A stretch of 64,000 nucleotides of DNA. It comes from Zygnema cylindricum (Eukaryota > Streptophyta > Zygnematophyceae > Zygnematales > Zygnemataceae). A program made the translations under genes and the position numbers. Positions 58,170 to 64,000 of this stretch are shown piece by piece. The notes beneath the pieces were generated by a model. The model worked only from the letters and a program-made list of their open reading frames with translations, made no database searches and was not told the DNA's origin. Location of the stretch: NCBI GenBank assembly GCA_037447655.1, contig JBBHKE010001810.1, positions 1 to 64,000 on the forward strand. Direction: 5' to 3'. Each line of letters starts with the position of its first letter. The stretch's first letter is position 1.

Positions 58170-58283
58170 CTGTCCCTCACTTATGACAGGGCCCAAACGA
58201 CATCCAGGAGAGAGAGGATCTCCAATTTGAATGCTAGAGGCCCATTCAGCGATCTTGGTTTTGAAGGAATCTGCGATACTTTC
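58170..58283 (-). CDS. ALDH10: ALDH10 (betaine/aminoaldehyde dehydrogenase) exon E
   Basis: A 38-codon exon bounded by ttttaccag acceptor and CAG|GTCGGT donor. It encodes ESIADSFKTKIAEWASSIQI and then GDPLSPGCRLGPVISEGQ, the segment right after the catalytic loop in ALDH10 enzymes. It is in phase 0 with exon D. No further downstream exon (the EEVFGPV and C-terminal region) is recognised below 58170. The gene is therefore either truncated here or has an intron longer than the remaining window. Confidence 0.85.
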
Positions 58284-58599
58284 CTGGTAAAAAAGCACGA
58301 GAAGAAAACGAATCCGAGCATTTGAGGGCAAAAGGAGATGGTACGAGAAAGAAAATGTTTTAAAAAAGAAAAAAAAAACGCTGGGTTTTTTAAAAAACAG
58401 CAGGATGATTTGGGGGGAAAAGATACAAAGTGTAAGAGAAAAAGATAACAGTGGCAAATATACTGGAAAAAGAAAGCCGGTGCTGAAGAAAAAGACAATA
58501 GATGATTTGAGAACATGAGAGCAGTGAAAGTAAAACCAACACCCCTTTTTACGACGGTGCACACCAGTACATTACTGCCAGAACAGCTTCACTTGGGAA

Positions 58600-58800
58600 G
58601 AAGAAAGAGAGGGGAGGGAGGTTGAGAGAGGGGGGAGGAGGAGAGACGTGGAAGAGAGAGAGCAGAAGAGGGAGAGAGAGGAAGGAGAGGGAGGAAGGGG
58701 GAGAGAGAGGGAGGAGAAGAGGGGGAAGAGGGAGAGAGGGAGAGAGAGGGAGAGAGAGAGAGGGAGGGGGAGAGGGAGCGGGAGAGGGAGAAAAGAGTGA
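58600..58800 (+). repeat. (GGGAGA)n purine tract in the ALDH10 intron D-E
   Basis: The plus strand is nearly all purine in ggaggagag/gggagagg units. It lies within the 623-bp intron between exons D and E and produces Leu/Pro/Ser ORFs on the minus strand. Confidence 0.85.
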
Positions 58801-58906
58801 GGGGGAGCAAGAGGAAGGCACCAAAGACAAGAAAAAAAATAAGACAACAACAAACAAAAACAAAATAGAGTAAAAAGAAGTGCAGAAAATCCCCCCTCCC
58901 TCCCAC

Positions 58907-58983
58907 CTGCACCAGGAGCCTGGAGGTGGCGCTGCAAATCTGTCCATTGGTCCAAAAAGATCCAAACATGGACCACTCCACCG
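58907..58983 (-). CDS. ALDH10: ALDH10 exon D with the catalytic cysteine
   Basis: Acceptor ctgcattttgcag, donor CAG|GTGGGA. With the G carried over from exon C it encodes [20 protein letters not shown] followed by SRLLVQ. The [14 protein letters not shown] stretch is a signature of plant ALDH10 enzymes. Its Cys is the catalytic nucleophile that forms the thiohemiacetal with the aldehyde. The exon is open and in phase 1 with exon C. These enzymes oxidise betaine aldehyde or aminoaldehydes using NAD. Confidence 0.9.
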
Positions 58984-59137
58984 CTGCAAAATGCAGATGG
59001 GAAAATTTCAGGGTTTATTTGGAGGTTTCTAGGAGGTTTTTTAGGTGTTTCAAAGAACTTCTAGGGTTAGGGAAGGGGGAGCAATAGTGGAGAGGAAAAC
59101 AAACGCATTGGCGAATGACCAGATTAGGGTTTTAAGC

Positions 59138-59187
59138 ATTAAGTCTGGAAAGCCTTAAGTCTGGAAAGCCTTAAGTCTGGAAAGAAT
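59138..59187. repeat. ~17-bp tandem repeat, three copies
   Basis: taagtctggaaagcc occurs three times in a row in the ALDH10 intron C-D. Confidence 0.75.
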
Positions 59188-59891
59188 CTGAAGTCAGGGT
59201 TAGGTTAAAGGGTAAAGGTTAGTCAGGCGAGGTTTAAGGTTTGTTAAGATTAGAAGCTAGGTTAGTTTTGATTCAGATAAGAGTTAGAGATCTCCCAGAA
59301 TAAGGTCGCCTCAGGCCAAGTCAGGGAAACCTGAGATTTGACTTTCAGAGCAAAGTTAGGGTCAACTCAGAAATGAGTTTAGGGCTAAACTTAAATTAGG
59401 CCTAAAGAACAGTCAACTTGAATAAAGTAAGGGTTAAACCCCTTTATGGTAAGAGTTCAGGAGGTAGGGAGCCTTTGGCCTCCAGAATTAGTGAGACTGC
59501 CGTGACAGGCATCCTACGAACTTTAAATAATTGGGGAATAATCGAGTTGAAATTTTGCATTATTGTTCTGTGATAAAAGTTTAAAAGTTCAAAAATTCCA
59601 CGTCAACTTGCCGTACAGAGACAAGACAATAGCAGCCATAGAAAGCTTCAAACAAGTATTTTGTAAACAATACTTCCAGTTCAAAAAACTCGACAATTGC
59701 GTAAAATAATAACTATAGAACTGGCTTCGAATTGAACAGGGTGGCTGTTACGATAATAAACAATTAGAACAGACAGGCAAGGGTGGTCCAGCAAAAGGGA
59801 AGGGCAAAAGGTCTGGAACTAGCTGATGCCCCGTTCACATAGTTTTTGAGAAAATTTTAGCAAAATGCCGCCCGGCACTTTTGCCAGAAAC

Positions 59892-60155
59892 AGGACTACA
59901 CCGACCATCGCTATTAGAGTTAAGTACTTGTCAGTGTAATTGCGAAATTCTCATGTCTAACACTAAGTTAGTGTAGGGAGAAGTGGCACATTGTAGTCTG
60001 CTTGAGTGGTTTTAAGTCATGTTGGCGGTTGGGTGGGTGGTTTTTACTCCAGCGTTCATTTTAATTCAGTTTCGTTTTAACTTTTCTTTTCATTTTTTTC
60101 CCATGCACTCAGATGGTATACCATTACGCTTTCTTAATAAAAATCTTTTAGACTC
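59892..60155 (+). mobile_element. MITE end relic and LINE 3' tail in ALDH10 intron
   Basis: 59892-59922 (tacaccgaccatcgctattagagtt) is a single CACC-type MITE end. From about 60060 the sequence gcactcagatggtataccattacgc followed by aataaaa matches the 3' tail of the LINE at 55425-55470. It is a second, 5'-truncated insertion of that family. Confidence 0.6.
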
Positions 60156-60555
60156 TTACATAGCACATTGTTAACACTATTTAATTATTTTCAGCCAAAA
60201 AACTCACAACTGAATAGCTATGGGCAGTGCAGTAAGACTTCATGTGAGCAGAGAATGACTTCTTCCTGTGACGTCACAGAGGCAAAGACCATTCATCAGG
60301 GACATGGAGAGATAAACTGAAGTAGAATTGCGGCACCCCACTCCGCTGCCATGTCTTGCATCGGATGTAACAACAAAAATATAAAAAAAAGTTTGCAGGT
60401 GCATTTTATTCAGGGATGAGTGGCTTCATCCTGAGTTAAAAAAAAATTAGAACGCCGCTACCCATAAATTTAGGGTTGAATTAAATTAGTGTACGGATGA
60501 AGGTTAGCGTTAGGCTTGGAGGTGGAGTTAGGTGATATGTTTATCCAAGTCTCAC

Positions 60556-60622
60556 CCTTATCCAAATCCACATCCTCGAACACAATGATGGGACTTTTGC
60601 CTCCCAGCTCCATAGTCACAGG
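60556..60622 (-). CDS. ALDH10: ALDH10 exon C with the general-base glutamate
   Basis: Acceptor ggacggccgggcag, donor AAGG|GTGAGA. It encodes [20 protein letters not shown] then DK plus one base. The Glu of MELGGKSP is the conserved general base of the aldehyde dehydrogenase superfamily (PROSITE-type ALDH glutamate motif). The 1572-bp intron to exon D holds the LINE tail and MITE relic. Confidence 0.9.
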
Positions 60623-60844
60623 CTGCCCGGCCGTCCCACAGGCACAAAGGAATGGTTTGAAAGAGTCAGTACTAGGGACTGTACAGGCACAGTCATCTAT
60701 ACTTTTAGTCACGGTACAACTCACTAAAGTGAACCTCACTTGAAACTTCAATCTGCATTTGGGTAGTAAAGTTTAACAGCCATGGTCTCCTCTTCCTCTT
60801 TGTTCCTTGCTTGACAACCAGAAATTTTGAGAACCACAGCTCAC

Positions 60845-60910
60845 CTTTAAATTTTCAGCTGCAGCCTTCATGACATTGCGGCCAGTGAAAGTGCTTCCAG
60901 TGAATGCCAC
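60845..60910 (-). CDS. ALDH10: ALDH10 exon B, cofactor-binding loop
   Basis: A 22-codon exon with acceptor gtttggttgccag and donor AAG|GTGAGC. It encodes VAFTGSTFTGRNVMKAAAEN then LK. The FTGS-T-G motif binds the NAD pyrophosphate in ALDH enzymes. It is in phase 0 on both sides. Neighbouring introns are only 217 and 222 bp. Confidence 0.9.
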
Positions 60911-61127
60911 CTGGCAACCAAACAGACCACACATTCCAGCAATCATCTTTCAGTCGTATTATCACAACCAGCCATCCTATACAGAAAACTTAAACAATTT
61001 TTTGAAATGCTTTCCAGATTCACACTCTTTGTCTGTGCTCCACTGGTGTCCTTTCTTCATACTGCCAGATTACTTTCTGCAAATGACATTGCTTGGACCA
61101 GAAAAAAAAAAAATTAGCCCAGCTTAC

Positions 61128-61251
61128 CTTATCCACACCTGGATGGGAAGATAAACACGATCCCGCCTCAGAGCCTAAGCCAGTCACAACGTTCAGAACT
61201 CCAGCAGGAAGACCAGCCTCCGTGGCAATCTCCCCAAACTCTAAACATGTT
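61128..61251 (-). CDS. ALDH10: ALDH10 exon A, first recognised exon
   Basis: Acceptor catgatttgcag, donor AAG|GTAAGC. One base completes a split codon, followed by [31 protein letters not shown] and [10 protein letters not shown], the NAD-binding-domain segment of ALDH10. Together, exons A-E give 149 uninterrupted codons, roughly residues 190-340 of a ~500-residue enzyme. No upstream exon (the WNYP/KPSE region) is seen in 61252-64000, so the 5' intron exceeds 2.7 kb or the gene is truncated. Confidence 0.88.
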
Positions 61252-61900
61252 CTGCAAATCATGTACTGCTGGCCCATTCAGAAACGTTCAGTGAAGACAC
61301 CGAAACACGGCCATATTTTTAACACTTGGGAGAACACCTAGGGGAAATCCATCAAGACTCCCAGCCTGTTTCCACCAACATAATTGTTTGGAATCCATAC
61401 TAAAAACTCATACATCACATCAAGATGAGGATAACACTGCCAAAGAACATAAAAAAGCTACTTCAGTGACATCTCAGCTATACAGTCCACAATAATTAAT
61501 TTGGGCAGACCAAGAGTATGGGCCAAAGATAGTGCGGCCCCTAAATGCATTTGTAAAACAGGCCCACATGGATGGTTTATAGCTCGCTATTGCAGCCCAC
61601 ACTAATTACAAGGAAACCGTAAAAAAATTGCAACAATAATCAGCACAATCCATCTAACAACACTGGATGGACTGCACAATCTCCCCTGCAATAGAGCCCC
61701 TTGGTTTCAATGACTTTCGGTCTCTCTTCCCTTCCTATCTGCACTCACTCATCCTACACACTCTCCTGCCCCTCATAATACCTCTCTGCAACCCCCGCAG
61801 CACTCACAGGGACGCCATTTCCGAGGGCTTGAGCACCGCCGTGCACCCTGCCGCAAGAGCCGGGGCAACCTTCCACACAGCCATCAGCATGGGGTAGTTC
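61252..61900. other. Probable ALDH10 intron, nothing recognised
   Basis: No further ALDH exon, transposon end or repeat pair identified here. Short ORFs (for example 61667-61897) look like chance. Confidence 0.35.
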
Positions 61901-61929
61901 CTGCCACCCACCCATCCACCGAGGCATGA

Positions 61930-62330
61930 GCATCGTCAGAGGAGGAAGTCAGGTGCATGGTCATGAGGATGGAGGAGGATATCCTCAAGTGCATCGTCAG
62001 AGGGAGGACGTGGAAAGCATTGCCTCCATTTCAGGTTCATGCCAGCAGTTCCTGACGGGCAATCAGTTAGCAGTACATCGGCCATATCAGAGATAGATTT
62101 TGGAGAACACGGGTCCTTTCCAGCAGGGCATGTGCATCGTCACAGGAGGAAGTCAGGTGCATGGTCATGAGGATGGAGGAGGACATCCTCATGTGCATCA
62201 TTAGGAGGAGGATATGGAAAGCATTGATTCCATTTCAGGTTCATGCCAGCAGTTCCCCTCATGCAATCAGTTAGCAGTGTATTGGCAGTAATGAGATAAA
62301 GATTTTGGAGAACAAAGGTCCTATTAATGA
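61930..62330. repeat. ~200-bp diverged tandem duplication
   Basis: The segment gcatcgtcagaggaggaagtcaggtgcatgg...ttttggagaacacgggtcc (from about 61929) is repeated from about 62128 to 62320 with many changes. Each unit itself contains short repeats of 'gtgcatcgtcaga'. Confidence 0.75.
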
Positions 62331-62571
62331 ACTTTCCAGCAGTTTCTGAGAGGTAAAACAGATGGAACATATGTTGACTTGGAGACTGACTAAAGAAAGT
62401 AAGACGAGGAAAATGCTTCGAAATATGTTGGATGAAGTCTGTCAACCTCTGCACTTCGCGCCCCAAAGGCTCTCGGTCTCTCCTTCGACCGTTGGTGGAG
62501 TACAAAAGCCGCGACAAAAGCGTGCGAAGACACCAAAAAAGCAAGCTACAGAAGATTACACCTCAGTCCAA

Positions 62572-62800
62572 AATGAAGTCTGAGTATGTGGCAGTCAGTT
62601 CAACAATCAAAGAAATCATGTGGGTTGAGTTCTTTATTCAGGAATTAGAACCAATGCAAATCGGCACTTGAGTCTTCTCTGAGAATCAAGCAGCCTTGGG
62701 CATTACAGTCAGTCCTTGGTATCACTTCAAGAGCAAACACATGGATATTAGGCTGTGCTTGAGGCTTTGTCAGGAAAAAAGTTCAGAACAGGGCTGTAAA
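62572..62800 (+). pseudogene. Ty1/copia RNase H scrap
   Basis: Plus strand: MKSEYVAVSSTIKEIMWVEF, then a stop, then FSENQAALGITVSPWYHF and KSKHMDIRLCLRLCQEK. This is the order of the copia RNase H C-terminus and resembles copia-3 more than copia-1/2. No LTR or other domain flanks it. Confidence 0.7.
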
Positions 62801-63206
62801 AACTGTAGGAAAATATACCATACACTGGAGGCACTCTAAGTAAACATTGTGCACCCTATCAAGTAAAAAACGTACACCTTATCAGTACAGTCCCTGAGAA
62901 GGTTCCTGAATGATGTAACGAAAATTGTGATGACTGGCGCTATTTCTCGAATACCCGGAATTGAACGAGCGTTAACAGTCGCATCCGGACTCAACTGAAT
63001 GACCATGTACGGAAGACAACAAGAACACCGACGGATTTATTTCGGCAGACATTTGTGACGATTGCTGAAGACCATATAGCTATTCACATACAACGCCCGC
63101 ATGAAACTCCTAAAAAATAATGAATATGCACATTGAACAAATGCACTGTTTACAAAATGTGTTGACCGAGTTTGACTTTATAATAAAAGTAAAAATAGAA
63201 AAAATA

Positions 63207-63614
63207 GCGTTGTGTATCGGTAGAAATTTGCCGATAACCGAAATGTACCTTTTTTTTACCTACCGATAAGCGATATATTGGTCCAGTATATCGGGTAACG
63301 GAATTATCGCGATAAAAAACCAGTATATCGCGATAATTTTAACGATAAATATCGAGCCCGATAATTATCAGCGATAACTGTACGGTTCAGACCGTACACT
63401 TGTACTGCTTTGTCATACGTGGCATGCCACACTATATAATGTATATGATAAAATACAATGTAGTATAAAGTACTATGATATAATATACTATTTTTTACAC
63501 TTATCGGCGATAAAAATGTCGTTGGTTACTGCGTGATATACCGGGACCCCTCACCGTTCGATAACCGATAATTATAGGTATCGGTTTTATCGCAATAAGT
63601 TCGATACACAACAC
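63207..63614. mobile_element. Palindrome-rich MITE with GTTGTGTATCG ends
   Basis: 408 bp. GCGTTGTGTATCGG at the left and CGATACACAACAC at the right, flanked by TA at 63205-63206 and 63615-63616. The interior is a chain of tatcgcgataa-like palindromes (63295-63380 and 63535-63600). Confidence 0.65.
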
Positions 63615-63626
63615 TAAAAAATAATA

Positions 63627-64000
63627 CACCATGAATTGCTATTAGAGTAAGCGTAAAGAAACAATTAGTGTTATTAACTCTATTTTGGGTTCAAGGGCCT
63701 AACGCCAACAAAAATTAACGCTACACCTGACACTAATTTGGATACACATTCCCATATTGTAGCCGCGATAGTTTGTGTTCACATATTCGACGCTTGAACA
63801 TGTGAGAACAGGTTCTCGCAATTTTCCCTCGTCTTTATGACTGGGATCAAACCTGGGTGCGCTTTTCCGTGGCGACGCACTCAATTTCTCGTGTCGGCGC
63901 CTTTATCTGAAACTTATTTTGTACAAAATAATGAGCAGTTTAAATACGGACTGACGCATTTTGTACATTACACTATTTAAAAACAGTCGAAATTAGAGTA
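63627..64000. mobile_element. CACC-type MITE left end, continues past window
   Basis: tacaccatgaattgctattagagtaag matches the family end seen at 3397 and 59892. No inverted partner occurs before the window edge. Confidence 0.4.

Noticed and set aside
58549-58989. 146-codon Pro/Ser-rich minus ORF
   Set aside because: Read-through from ALDH10 exon D into the (GGGAGA)n intron; only the 58907-58983 part is exon.

Overview
This is eukaryotic nuclear DNA, AT-rich and dominated by decayed transposable elements. The only host coding sequence recognised with confidence is a five-exon piece of a plant-type ALDH10 (betaine/aminoaldehyde dehydrogenase) gene on the minus strand (58170-61251). It has GT-AG introns and consistent phases. 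The ALDH10 family, the Ty1/copia and Ty3/gypsy elements and the LINE type point to the green lineage. The long repeat-filled introns would suit a large-genome streptophyte such as a charophyte, but that is a weak inference. One more host exon is likely: a 140-base exon for a membrane-spanning helix at 25704-25843, minus strand.

Layout. 1-1036: end of a gypsy element (leader plus LTR). 1037-6970: DNA transposons and MITEs, several nested, with target-site duplications that can be read directly. 6975-8034: plus-strand gypsy fragment (protease to start of RT). 8033-15787: two copia elements of one family, minus strand, the second inserted into the first. 15788-24127: a nearly complete gypsy element, minus strand, inserted into the 5' LTR of the second copia; its own 5' LTR carries a 704-bp MITE with TAA duplications. 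24128-24540: remnant of a tandem gypsy copy sharing that LTR. 24541-30500: mostly non-coding sequence with purine/pyrimidine tracts, the membrane-helix exon, a GC-rich island and MITEs.

30520-31437: copia LTR pieces in opposite orientations around an assembly gap. 31438-35470 and 41144-45780: two direct copies of a gag-protease retroelement ('family D'). Between them (35648-40579) lies another copia family with both LTRs and an internal deletion. 45781-46317: a copia LTR ending in the second assembly gap. 46318-53340: non-coding DNA with a diverged family-D leader, MITEs and local duplications. 53106-53334: long GA microsatellite. 53341-55480: degenerate LINE. 55639-57353: MITEs. 58170-61251: ALDH10 exons. 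61252-64000: duplications, a copia RNase H scrap and a palindromic MITE.

Every retroelement reading frame seen has stops, frameshifts or changed catalytic residues, so none looks autonomous. I found no CRISPR array, rRNA or intact tRNA gene and no clear new biological system. The most informative structures are the readable insertion history, tRNA-like sequence lying antisense beside the TATA box in copia LTRs, several TIR families with empty-site evidence, and the two candidate host gene segments.
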